Part shown: positions 5,327-11,659 of the stretch, piece after piece
Layout: the number at the start of each line of letters is the position of its first letter
Numbering within the stretch: position 1 is the stretch's first letter
From: an uncultured Clostridia bacterium
Lineage (GTDB): Bacteria > Bacillota > Clostridia > Christensenellales > CAG-138
Assembly: GCA_937915925.1 (NCBI GenBank)
Contig: CALGGM010000157.1
Span: 1-12,215 of the forward strand
Reading direction: 5' to 3'
Length of the DNA: 12,215 nt
Made by a program: the position numbers and the translations under genes
Notes under the pieces: model-generated
What the model saw: only the letters and a program-made list of their open reading frames with translations
Databases searched by the model: none
Told to the model about the DNA's origin: nothing

Positions 5327-6976
5327 TCAGTCCGTAACCGGATCCAACCGCCATACATGAAGCGAGGTCAGATCGAACAGCTCATCATAGACATATCCGT
5401 GTGTATTCGGTCCGCGTAATTCTGTCAGATATGCAGTTCCATTCTCTGAAATCACACGGCAAAGCGTTCCGGGCACCTTGCAGCGCGCCGTCACGATCCC
5501 CTCCGAATCAAATACCGTCAAGGTATTCTGTTTTTCGTTCACGCCGAGGATTCGCCCGTCCTCCAAAACGGAATGGACGTATGCCGGAATCTCCAACGGT
5601 GTTTTTCGGGATTTGCCGCTCTGCAAATCATAAAACTTCACAAATCGTTGATTCCAAATGTCCCCTTTCCAAAGAACGCTGCCGCACAGCTGATCCTCCT
5701 CAAAGTAATAACTGTCCGTATATCCTCCGAAGGACTGCATTTCTTTGAGCGTTTCATCTAAAAGGACCAGTTCTTTTGTCGTCCGACGACAGAGCAAAAA
5801 CGCGTTCAGCGCATCAACATGAATCATGTGATGCACATTTTCCTGATATGGGAAGGTGCTCGTACGGAGTTGCGCACCGGTCTCGCCGTCGATTTGAAAA
5901 ATCATTGTGTCTGCCTTTACAACCGCATTGATTCCATTTGCAAACAGCGTAATAACACCCTGCTCCGAACTGTGCACATGCGCTAAAGATTGAGATCCAT
6001 TCAGTTCCGGCTCAAATCGCCAACGTTCCGTTCCGTCCTTGTTTACGCAGATCACGCTGTAAATCTTTCTGTGATTCGGACCAATGACTTCCTTCTGTTC
6101 GATCGCCGCAGTCTGAACGCGCAGTATCACCGTCCCACCGTCTTTCGTCTGCCACACGGCGTGAATGATGCTTCCGGGAATCGGACCGAGTTCCCGCCGG
6201 TCTCCGGTTTCTCCGTTCATCAGAAACAGCTTGCTCTGCTGCGCACCCCAATCGGCATTCCAAACCAGTAATTTGGGATAGGAAAGCATCCCATCGCCGC
6301 CCGGCACCAGATACTTTTTCATGTTTGTATCGTATAATAAACCGGAAAGATGATATGCTCTCCATTGTGGACGCAGCGCATACAAAAGCTTCTGCCGATA
6401 CTGCAGTTCTTTCGGCCAATCCGCAAGCGCGAGTTCGGTCAAATTGAACCGATTCGGCCGCTTTTTCAGCATTGCCTCGCGCGCTTTGATCGATCGAAGC
6501 GTTACATCGCTTTTTGGGACAGTGCGCGGCTCATCCTCCTGCAGTTCGTAAAAAGCAGTGCCGACCGTTTCCTCCAACAGTTTGATCTGCTCCTCCATGC
6601 TGCTGCATTTGGAAGCAAGCCGAAACGCTTTGGGTATCGTATCATCACCGAACCGTTCGCCGAGCGCTTTTCCGAGCTTTGCCCACGACTGATCGTTTTC
6701 AACTGATGCACTTTTTCTTCCGTTCTGATAGAGCGTGCACGAAAACATATCATCGTCGAAATAAAAGAACAGCAGCGCGGCGGCGTCGCTCGCCTTCGTC
6801 AGCTTTTTTGCTGCCTTTTCCAAGCGTTGGAGATTGCCGTCCTCCGTGTCGTGTGAAGGAACCACCGTCAGCCACGGCGCGTTTTGATCCCGAAGTTGAT
6901 CCGACGGAAGCAGCAATGACATAACCGTCGAACGTTCTGCGCCGTATAGGTTCAGCGTCGTGAAGGTTGTTCCCAT
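5327..6976 (-). CDS. 549-residue cytosolic protein with beta-propeller-like C-terminus, unknown function
   Basis: I do not recognise this gene. The start at 6976 is chosen because GGAGG lies 7 nt upstream and a strong promoter sits just before it; the longer frame to 7054 would begin upstream of the predicted transcript start. Residues 1-190 form a mixed alpha/beta domain with an acidic FYFDDDMF motif (71-78), a helical pair with MEEQIKLLEETVG (127-139) and a basic KAREAMLKKRPNRF segment. Residues 230-549 read as repeated four-strand blades typical of PQQ/WD-like propellers: LFLMNGETGDRREL, VICVNKDGTERWRFEP, FQIDGETGAQLRTSTF, KFYDLQSGKSRK and LTVFDSEGIVTARC. No signal peptide or membrane helix is seen, so it is cytosolic. 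A role in binding or sensing is possible, but only the fold is inferred. It ends 24 bp before the cyclo-ligase start and may be co-transcribed with it. Flanking 37-bp repeats suggest it arrived as an inserted cassette. Confidence 0.85.
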   Translation of the reverse strand: MGTTFTTLNLYGAERSTVMSLLLPSDQLRDQNAPWLTVVPSHDTEDGNLQRLEKAAKKLTKASDAAALLFFYFDDDMFSCTLYQNGRKSASVENDQSWAKLGKALGERFGDDTIPKAFRLASKCSSMEEQIKLLEETVGTAFYELQEDEPRTVPKSDVTLRSIKAREAMLKKRPNRFNLTELALADWPKELQYRQKLLYALRPQWRAYHLSGLLYDTNMKKYLVPGGDGMLSYPKLLVWNADWGAQQSKLFLMNGETGDRRELGPIPGSIIHAVWQTKDGGTVILRVQTAAIEQKEVIGPNHRKIYSVICVNKDGTERWRFEPELNGSQSLAHVHSSEQGVITLFANGINAVVKADTMIFQIDGETGAQLRTSTFPYQENVHHMIHVDALNAFLLCRRTTKELVLLDETLKEMQSFGGYTDSYYFEEDQLCGSVLWKGDIWNQRFVKFYDLQSGKSRKTPLEIPAYVHSVLEDGRILGVNEKQNTLTVFDSEGIVTARCKVPGTLCRVISENGTAYLTELRGPNTHGYVYDELFDLTSLHVWRLDPVTD

Positions 6977-7004
6977 AACGTTTCCTCCAAATCTGTTTGC
7001 AGTC

Positions 7005-7033
7005 ATGATAGCAAATTCCGCCTGTTGCGTCAA
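7005..7033 (-). promoter_or_regulatory. Strong sigma-A promoter for the 549-residue gene
   Basis: On the minus strand TTGACG (7033-7028), a 17-nt spacer and TATCAT (7010-7005) lie close to the consensus. The predicted start near 6998 gives a short leader of about 22 nt with GGAGG just before the ATG at 6976. No operator-like symmetry is visible around it. Confidence 0.8.
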
Positions 7034-7053
7034 GCAAGTTCCGGCACACAGCA

Positions 7054-7078
7054 AAACAGATCCCGAAAGGATCTGTTT
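7054..7078. terminator. Hairpin, possible weak terminator
   Basis: AAACAGATCC (7054-7063) pairs perfectly with GGATCTGTTT (7069-7078) around a 5-nt loop. The minus-strand side is followed only by TTTT then GC, so termination is possible but weak. It would separate the remnant and repeat upstream from the promoter of the 549-residue gene. Confidence 0.4.
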
Positions 7079-7090
7079 ATTCCCGTAAGG

Positions 7091-7206
7091 AGTTTACAGT
7101 TTAGAGTTATGAATTCGCCTGCGGCGAACGTTATGATAGGATTGCCTTCTTTGCCAAGCTGTAAACTTGCCGCAGGCAATCATAACTGCGAACGCAAAGC
7201 GTTCGC
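7091..7206. repeat. Intergenic element with crossing inverted repeats
   Basis: Three perfect complementary pairs occur in the order A-B-C-A'-B'-C': AGTTTACAG (7091-7099) with CTGTAAACT (7159-7167), GCCTGCGGC (7117-7125) with GCCGCAGGC (7169-7177), and GTTATGAT (7130-7137) with ATCATAAC (7179-7186). An 8-bp hairpin GCGAACGC/GCGTTCGC follows at 7188-7206. It has no coding capacity and looks like a small non-autonomous intergenic repeat. Confidence 0.65.
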
Positions 7207-7214
7207 TCACTCCA

Positions 7215-7251
7215 GCTCCGTCAATGTCTGCATGCCGATCCCCTCCTGTTT
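7215..7251 (-). repeat. 37-bp direct repeat, copy B (orphan gene start)
   Basis: This copy repeats the ribosome binding site and first codons of the cyclo-ligase gene. Here the frame reads MQTLTELE and stops, so it is a dead gene start. It lies directly downstream of the Trp-rich remnant. Confidence 0.9.
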
Positions 7252-7255
7252 GTCC

Positions 7256-7933
7256 TCACCGTCTGCGCCAGCGATACAGCGTGCGCGGCTGTGTTTCGGT
7301 CGTGTCGTATCCGTATGCCGCGGGGACCAATCCCGCAAGCTCGCCCTCCGTCGGCTCCGTGCTCTGCCACGCGGACCAATCCGAATACCACCGCACGGTA
7401 ACCGTGTAGTATACGTTGCCGTCCTCCTCGACGCGTCTGTAGCTTGCGCTCGCATATGCATAGGGCTCCGGATGCGCGGTCACGGCTGCGCAGAAAGCAG
7501 CGGCGTCCTCCTCCGTTCTGAGATTATGCCCGTCGGAATCCTCGCCCGCCCGCGCTTTGATCAGAATGACCCTTCCGCGGTACTCCGTCTTCGTTTCCGT
7601 TTCAAACGCGGACGCAGGCGGCTGTTCCTCGCTCCACTCCGTCCATTGCGGACCCGAAAGATATTCCTGATAATACAGGTAATCGCCGATGTTGACGATG
7701 CTGAATCGGTACCGATACAGCGTCTGCTCCTCCACCTCCGCGGACGCCGACGTCCACGTCTGCGGTTCCGTACTGGAATACGATCCCTGAATCAGATCGG
7801 AGAAATCCGATTTCTCACTCTGCCACTGCGTCCAATCGGAGTAGTAGCTGACGCGGATCAAATATTCCCCGTCTTTTCTGTAAACGTTCCACGATCCGCT
7901 CTCTTCGTTCCGCTCAAAGCGGTATTGGTAGCG
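7256..7933 (-). pseudogene. C-terminal remnant of a Trp-rich repeat secreted protein
   Basis: The frame is open for 225 residues from just below an in-frame TGA (7934-7936) to the stop at 7256. It has no signal peptide, no plausible start with a ribosome binding site (only a TTG at 7861) and begins inside a repeat. The repeats share 'YSDW--W', then a spacer, then 'TLYRYRF': YYSDWTQW...TLYRYRF, QWTEWSEE...TEYRGR and WYSDWSAW...TLYRWRRR at the very end. Such repeats are familiar at the C-termini of large clostridial secreted proteins (recollection). I read this as a 5'-truncated fragment. The orphan cyclo-ligase start that follows suggests it originally sat immediately upstream of that gene. 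A short host-specific gene starting at TTG is the less likely alternative. Confidence 0.6.
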
Positions 7934-8028
7934 TCACAAAACACACCATTTCATTTCCTGTTTCGCTGTGATCGCGGAGCGTCCTTTTCTCATCTCTTTT
8001 CTCGTCTTTCATCTTGCCCCAAAACGAG

Positions 8029-8055
8029 AAAAAAGCCCGGAAAATCAGGCTTTTT
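8029..8055 (-). terminator. Bidirectional intrinsic terminator
   Basis: AAAAAGCC (8030-8037) pairs with GGCTTTTT (8048-8055) around a 10-nt loop. In the minus direction the stem is followed by six T (8034-8029), and in the plus direction by TTTTT. It ends any transcript from the promoter at 8449-8476. Confidence 0.75.
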
Positions 8056-8448
8056 CGTTGCTATATGAGAGGTTTTGAGGAGGATGATCGGAGAAGAGAT
8101 GGGCTCGTCATGCTACCGCTTGCAGAGCGTCGAAATGAAATAATCCTTCTATTTTTGGTGCACCGTGTTACGGCGTTTCGTCAGCTCCGCGAAGCCGCGT
8201 TTTACCTCTCCTCAGCCAAATCCTTTTTGCACATTCCGCAAATTTTGGAGTGCACTTTGATATTTTGTATCTCACTCCCACTCGACAGGACTTAACTGAT
8301 TCCGTTTAGGAATTATTGCTCGTCCTGTTCATGGTTCCTTTGATTATTTGATATATCCATATTATCCAGCCTATCACCCCTTCTGTTATCATTCTGTTAT
8401 CAGCGTTGATAACAGTGGAGTGGAATTGCTATGGATAATAGTGCTGTT
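8056..8448 (-). ncRNA. Candidate noncoding transcript or gene remnant (about 410 nt)
   Basis: The stretch lies between a strong minus-strand promoter and a terminator but has no credible gene. Minus-strand frames are short: a 9-codon ATG frame at 8306-8332 behind AAAGGA, and a fragment reading KVHSKICGMCKKDLAEER without a start. A nested structure is visible: ACAGGAC/GTCCTGT (8285-8291 with 8322-8328) enclosing ATTCC/GGAAT (8299-8303 with 8309-8313). It may be a structured RNA, a leader whose gene was lost, or a degraded zinc-ribbon gene. I cannot assign it to a known RNA family. Confidence 0.35.
8381..8415. promoter_or_regulatory. Operator-like tandem and inverted repeat (TGTTATCA)
   Basis: TTCTGTTATCA occurs twice back to back (8381-8391, 8392-8402), and the second copy forms a 9-bp inverted repeat CTGTTATCA/TGATAACAG (8394-8402 with 8407-8415). 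A related CTGTTAT overlaps the -10 box at 8445-8451. The placement 30-60 nt downstream of the start fits a repressor that blocks transcription; no regulator gene is in the window. Confidence 0.55.
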
Positions 8449-8476
8449 ATTATACCAGAACAGAGGACAATTTCAA
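8449..8476 (-). promoter_or_regulatory. Strong extended -10 promoter with no gene behind it
   Basis: On the minus strand TTGAAA (8476-8471), a 16-nt spacer and consensus TATAAT (8454-8449) preceded by TGG form a near-ideal vegetative promoter. It lies just downstream of the double-GNAT stop and points toward 8056-8448. Confidence 0.75.
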
Positions 8477-8513
8477 GATGCTTGTCCTAATCTTTGCTAC
8501 CGTTTCCAACGCT

Positions 8514-9377
8514 TCAAATCATTTTGTAGAGTTCATAGCAGTCATGCCCTTTGGGAACGTCCTTGAGTTCGCCTCTGAGCAAAAAGCCGTTCTTTTTAAA
8601 GAAATCGACGTTCCAATCCCCCGCGCTTGTCAAAATCATGGAAGCGCCGTTTTCCTTTGCCAGTTTTTCCACTTCCTTCAAAAGATACGTCCCCAGACCT
8701 TGACGCCTGAGCGGCTCTTCCACAAATAGCGCGTCGACAAAGCCGTAGGCGCCCTTGCCCACGTCTGCAATCACGCCTGCAATAAACCTGCCGTCTTTGT
8801 CCGCAAGTTTCTTATAGAAACTGACGTTCTCGCATTCCTGCTCGTAGGCCTCGCTGTATGTCCGAATACCGTTTTCGATAACGTCCGCGTCGTCCCCGCT
8901 GCCGAGCGAGACCCTGAACCGCGCGCCGCTGTTGTCCGACGGCACATATTCCGGCGTTTCCCTGTCAAGATATTTGACCAGGGAATAACTGATATAGCCG
9001 TTTGCCTTTTTCAGCGTCGTGAAAACTGTGTAGCCGTGTTTTTCATAGAAGGGTCTTGCCATATAACTGGCGGTTCCGAGCGTCACGACCCGACAGCCTT
9101 TCTCTCTTGCAATACGCTCGACTTCGCGGATGATCATAGAGCCGATCCCGTGATGCCGATAGCGTTCATCCACCCAAAGGGTGTCAAGGAACATTCTCGA
9201 CCAGCGGTATTCGTAGGCCTGGGCAATACATCCGCCGACGATCTCGCCGTTTTCGTTCTCGACCTTGAGGACGAATTCTTCTTCATCAGCATCTACCTCG
9301 TGCGGCACGATTTCATTGATCTTCCCGCCGATATAGGCGGCCTCTTCCTTTGTCAGATTTTCGATTTTGTATTCCAT
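8514..9377 (-). CDS. Tandem double-GNAT acetyltransferase
   Basis: The 287-residue cytosolic protein carries two GNAT folds, which transfer acetyl from acetyl-CoA to an amine; the substrate is unknown. Domain 1 (1-138) has the acetyl-CoA loop RHHGIG (74-79) after the strand FLDTLWVDERY, and ends with the typical MARPFYEKHGY segment. Domain 2 (153-287) has RRQGLG (224-229) after FVDALFVEEPL and ends with DFFKKNGF. Both loops keep the R-x-x-G-x-G pattern, so both sites may bind cofactor. The ATG at 9377 follows AGAGGAAG by about 8 nt. It lies 89 bp after the DUF1062 gene with a GC-rich hairpin between them, so co-transcription is possible. Tandem GNATs include aminoglycoside and mycothiol-type enzymes, but nothing here identifies either. 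Confidence 0.88.
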   Translation of the reverse strand: MEYKIENLTKEEAAYIGGKINEIVPHEVDADEEEFVLKVENENGEIVGGCIAQAYEYRWSRMFLDTLWVDERYRHHGIGSMIIREVERIAREKGCRVVTLGTASYMARPFYEKHGYTVFTTLKKANGYISYSLVKYLDRETPEYVPSDNSGARFRVSLGSGDDADVIENGIRTYSEAYEQECENVSFYKKLADKDGRFIAGVIADVGKGAYGFVDALFVEEPLRRQGLGTYLLKEVEKLAKENGASMILTSAGDWNVDFFKKNGFLLRGELKDVPKGHDCYELYKMI

Positions 9378-9398
9378 TTTTTCACTTCCTCTTATTCC

Positions 9399-9422
9399 GC
9401 GGCGGGGATCGCTCCCCGCCGC
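9399..9422. repeat. GC-rich perfect hairpin before the double-GNAT gene
   Basis: GCGGCGGGGA (9399-9408) and TCCCCGCCGC (9413-9422) form a 10-bp stem with a 4-nt loop. It lies just upstream of the ribosome binding site and has no T-run in either direction, so it may modulate translation or be a palindromic intergenic repeat rather than a terminator. Confidence 0.6.
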
Positions 9423-9466
9423 TGTTCTGTGTCAGACTGATCGGCGAACGGCCAGCCCAACATGGG

Positions 9467-9829
9467 CTATTTTATTTCTGCGTTGTTTTTCTTCAGGAAG
9501 TCGATATTCCTACCGTAAGCTGCGGCAGTCTCCGCATCATTCGTTTGAAATGTTTCAAACAATTCTGCAGGGATCTTTCCCGGCTTTGTCCGTTCAAAGA
9601 TGGTGAGGTTCCAGGAATGCTTGCATTTTTTGCATCGGTAGATCAACCACACATCGACGTTGTTCCCGTTGGCGTTTACTCTGAATTTGCCGGAATTAAG
9701 AAACTCCTGCTTTTTTCCGCAACCTCCACAACGATGAAACACACGGATACCGTTTGCTTTTTCGACCTCCTGCTGGATAGCGCTGTTTTTTGCTCCGGAC
9801 GGTCTCCCGCCCGGCCTGTTTTTGCTCAT
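9467..9829 (-). CDS. DUF1062 family zinc-ribbon protein
   Basis: This 120-residue protein contains the DUF1062 core: CGGC (34-37), then EFLNSGKFRVNANGNNVDVW (42-61), then CKKC (66-69) and a LTIFERTKP segment. The four cysteines form a probable zinc ribbon. The family has no established function to my knowledge. The ATG at 9829 follows GGGAGGAAC at close spacing. The N-terminus (RPGGRPSGAKN) is basic and resembles a DNA-binding hook, but that is only suggestive. From memory many family members run on for about 70 more residues after the ...AEI strand, whereas this one stops at AEIK, so it may be C-terminally shortened. A weak hairpin (9454-9468) overlaps the stop. It lies between the GNAT gene and the serine hydrolase fusion. 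Confidence 0.8.
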   Translation of the reverse strand: MSKNRPGGRPSGAKNSAIQQEVEKANGIRVFHRCGGCGKKQEFLNSGKFRVNANGNNVDVWLIYRCKKCKHSWNLTIFERTKPGKIPAELFETFQTNDAETAAAYGRNIDFLKKNNAEIK

Positions 9830-9858
9830 ACGTTCCTCCCGAATCTCCTTTAGGAACC

Positions 9859-9897
9859 GTCTGAGCTTATAGAATTGTGAAGTATTTAAGCTCAGAC
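9859..9897. promoter_or_regulatory. 11-bp inverted repeat upstream of DUF1062 gene
   Basis: GTCTGAGCTTA (9859-9869) and TAAGCTCAGAC (9887-9897) are perfectly complementary with a 17-nt spacer. On the minus strand TATAAG at the second arm could be a -10 box, making this a possible operator or a leader hairpin. Confidence 0.5.
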
Positions 9898-9926
9898 TAC
9901 TGAGCGTTCACATACTTTCTGGTCAT
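9897..9926 (-). CDS. Possible 9-residue leader peptide (MTRKYVNAQ)
   Basis: A strong ribosome binding site (GGAAAGGAGA) lies about 8 nt before an ATG that opens a 9-residue frame, MTRKYVNAQ, ending in TAG. Its stop touches the first base of the inverted repeat at 9859-9897. The arrangement of peptide then hairpin resembles a translational attenuator, but no run of a control codon is seen. It could equally be the truncated start of a lost gene. Confidence 0.35.
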   Translation of the reverse strand: MTRKYVNAQ

Positions 9927-9954
9927 AAAAGCGATCTCCTTTCCGATTGAATAA

Positions 9955-9973
9955 TCAAAGATTCTGTAGAATC
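9955..9973 (-). terminator. Possible weak terminator after serine hydrolase
   Basis: GATTCT/AGAATC (9968-9973 with 9960-9965) forms a short 6-bp stem followed on the minus strand by TTTGATTATT. It is 15 bp beyond the stop of the fusion gene. The stem is weak and the loop is only 2 nt, so confidence is low. Confidence 0.25.
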
Positions 9974-9987
9974 GGTGTATTTCCCCT

Positions 9988-11478
9988 CTATTCTTTCGCG
10001 TTTTTGTAAATTTCACAGGCGATGTTGTTCATCGCTTCGTCGGCGGCTTCCGTGACGTTGTTGTACATGATGGCAACGCAGATGTCTTTCTTGCGGGAAA
10101 AGACCCAGCTGGTCAGAAAACCCCAGTTTTCTCCGCCGTGGCCGGCAACGCTGTCTTTGCGCGCTTCCGATTCCCAAACATCGAGGCAGAGGCCGTAGTC
10201 ATCCATGACAGGCGTCATCATGCGCCGCGCGGTCTTCTTCTTGAGGAAGCCGCCCCGGCGGTAGCTCTTGGAAAGGGCAAGACCGATCTTGACGAGCTCT
10301 GTGGGCGTCGTCCACAGACCGGCAGCGGCGTGCTCGGGATAGTAATGGTAACCGTGGGCGGGATCCTCCTTCTGCGCCAGCCAGAAGCCGAACGCTGCGT
10401 TGGAAACCAGCTCTTCGTCCAGCGGCTGGAAAAAGCCGGTGTGTTTCAGCCCCAGAGGCTCGGCGACCTCCTTTTGGAAGGCCTCGCGGAGCGTGGTCCC
10501 CGTAATGCGTGTAAATGCAAGCTCGGCGAGGGTTATGCCGCCGCCGGAGTACATGTGCTGCTTGCCATAAGGACGAATTCTTCTGAGCTTCGGCGTGACG
10601 CCCTTGCCGTTCAGCACGTCTTCGAGCGAGAGCGGCTCGTGATCCGCGCGGTAGCCCGGAAAGCCGTGTACGTTATATCCCGCGGTGTGCGAAAGAAGCG
10701 CCGAGAAAGTCAGCGGTCCCTTTTTGACGAATTCCGGCACGATTCCGGAGATGTCCGCGTCAAGGTCGATGAGGCCCTTGTCCACATAGCGGAGCAGCGT
10801 CAGTGCAAACATGGGTTTCGATACAGAGCCTGCCTGGAACAGCATATCCGGGTTCACCGGGAAGTCCTCGCCGTAGCGTCCGCTGCCGGAGCAGTAGGTG
10901 AGGAGATCACCGTCTCCGTCATGGACAGCAATGCTGACGCCGTAGCCCTTCCTGCCTTTGATGCGCATTGCCTTATCCACATCCACGCCGTAAAAATTCT
11001 TGATGATCCGGTTGGGACCTTTGAGCATCCGCATCAGCACAGCCTCATCGTCATCAATGATGCCGGTCTCCCGGAAGCCGGCTTTATGATAGACGTGCAA
11101 ACCCAGCTCGTTCTCCGGCTCGGTCGACAGGAACAGACGGTCAGCGCCGTTGGACTTGAAATACTTGATTATCTCCTGCAGGGCGGCCTGACCGTAGCCC
11201 TTGCCCTGTTCGTTTTTGTCGATCATGAACCGCCAGAGCCAGTAGCGGTCGTCCTCGTCCTCGTCTTCAGGATTGAAGACGAACATGCAGAAGCCCACCA
11301 GCTTCTCATCTGCATAGATGGCAAAGGGCCGGGCCACGCCGGGCTGCTCCGCGTTGGCCTCGTCCGCCTGCCGCAGAGAGGTTTTATTGCTGGCCACGAA
11401 AGGCTGATCCTCCCGCACGGAAAGGGCTAAAACAGCATCTCTGTTATTATCATTTATAGGTTCCAGTTTAATTATCAT
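9988..11478 (-). CDS. GNAT acetyltransferase fused to class-C beta-lactamase-fold serine hydrolase
   Basis: The 496-residue protein joins two enzymes. Residues 1-152 resemble the BltD-type spermine/spermidine N-acetyltransferases: PFAIYADEKLVGFCMF (51-66), YWLWRFMIDKNEQGKGYG (79-96) with the acetyl-CoA loop QGKGYG, and VYHKAGF (129-135). Residues 165-496 match PF00144 (beta-lactamase/D-alanyl-D-alanine carboxypeptidase/esterase VIII): catalytic SVSK (218-221), LLSHTAGY (261-268), Tyr310 in YSG at the YxN position, and GHGG (446-449) in place of KTG. The start at 11478 fits AAAGGAG about 11 nt upstream; the longer frame to 11625 has no such site. No signal peptide is present, so the hydrolase acts in the cytosol, unlike secreted penicillin-recognising relatives. 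It may detoxify or modify amines and an ester or amide substrate. The substrate is unknown, and nothing shows true beta-lactamase activity. Confidence 0.9.
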   Translation of the reverse strand: MIIKLEPINDNNRDAVLALSVREDQPFVASNKTSLRQADEANAEQPGVARPFAIYADEKLVGFCMFVFNPEDEDEDDRYWLWRFMIDKNEQGKGYGQAALQEIIKYFKSNGADRLFLSTEPENELGLHVYHKAGFRETGIIDDDEAVLMRMLKGPNRIIKNFYGVDVDKAMRIKGRKGYGVSIAVHDGDGDLLTYCSGSGRYGEDFPVNPDMLFQAGSVSKPMFALTLLRYVDKGLIDLDADISGIVPEFVKKGPLTFSALLSHTAGYNVHGFPGYRADHEPLSLEDVLNGKGVTPKLRRIRPYGKQHMYSGGGITLAELAFTRITGTTLREAFQKEVAEPLGLKHTGFFQPLDEELVSNAAFGFWLAQKEDPAHGYHYYPEHAAAGLWTTPTELVKIGLALSKSYRRGGFLKKKTARRMMTPVMDDYGLCLDVWESEARKDSVAGHGGENWGFLTSWVFSRKKDICVAIMYNNVTEAADEAMNNIACEIYKNAKE

Positions 11479-11561
11479 AATTGGTTTTTCTCCTTTAACA
11501 TAAGATTTGGTATGTAATCGTTCCTGTGTGGCGTCGGCACCTGAAAATAGGCGCAAAAATA

Positions 11562-11602
11562 CCGCAGCGAAGCAGCTCCCGTCGTGGCTGCATCCTGCGG
11601 TT
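11562..11602 (+). other. Candidate nic/oriT-like site
   Basis: CATCCTGC (11591-11598) fits the IncP/MOBP nic consensus YATCCTG-Y. It lies within a nested inverted repeat: ACCGCA/TGCGGT outside and GCAGC/GCTGC inside. No relaxase gene is in the window, so this rests on a motif match only. Confidence 0.25.
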
Positions 11603-11643
11603 CCCACTATCCGAAAGTTACTCAAAAATGGCGCACTAACCCA

Positions 11644-11659
11644 GAGGGGTATACCCCTC
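11644..11659. repeat. 16-bp perfect palindrome
   Basis: GAGGGGTATACCCCTC is self-complementary across all 16 bases with no loop. Such symmetry fits a dimeric protein binding site better than a hairpin. It sits about 45 bp from the nic-like motif. Confidence 0.75.

Noticed and set aside
7934..7936. Second TGA-for-Trp read-through site, before the Trp-rich remnant
   Set aside because: The codons upstream of this TGA (MKWCVL) do not align with the repeat pattern, so the coding homology ends there and it is not a simple interrupted codon.
7025..8068. 347-codon plus-strand open frame
   Set aside because: It runs across the hairpin, the repeat element and the Trp-rich remnant on the other strand, has no ribosome binding site and is rich in Arg and Pro like other shadow frames.
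8014..8295. 93-codon plus-strand frame inside the candidate transcript region
   Set aside because: It starts within the terminator stem, lacks a ribosome binding site, and no domain is visible. It could reflect a conserved DNA segment but not clearly a gene.
9399..9422. Intrinsic terminator between DUF1062 and the double-GNAT gene
   Set aside because: The stem is strong but no T-run follows in either direction.
10138..11430. 430-codon plus-strand open frame
   Set aside because: It is antisense to the GNAT-serine hydrolase gene, whose catalytic motifs and start signals are clear. It has low-complexity antisense-like composition.
11479..11625. Longer N-terminus of the fusion protein starting at 11625
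   Set aside because: The added 49 residues do not belong to the GNAT fold and overlap palindromic DNA, while the ATG at 11478 has AAAGGAG upstream.
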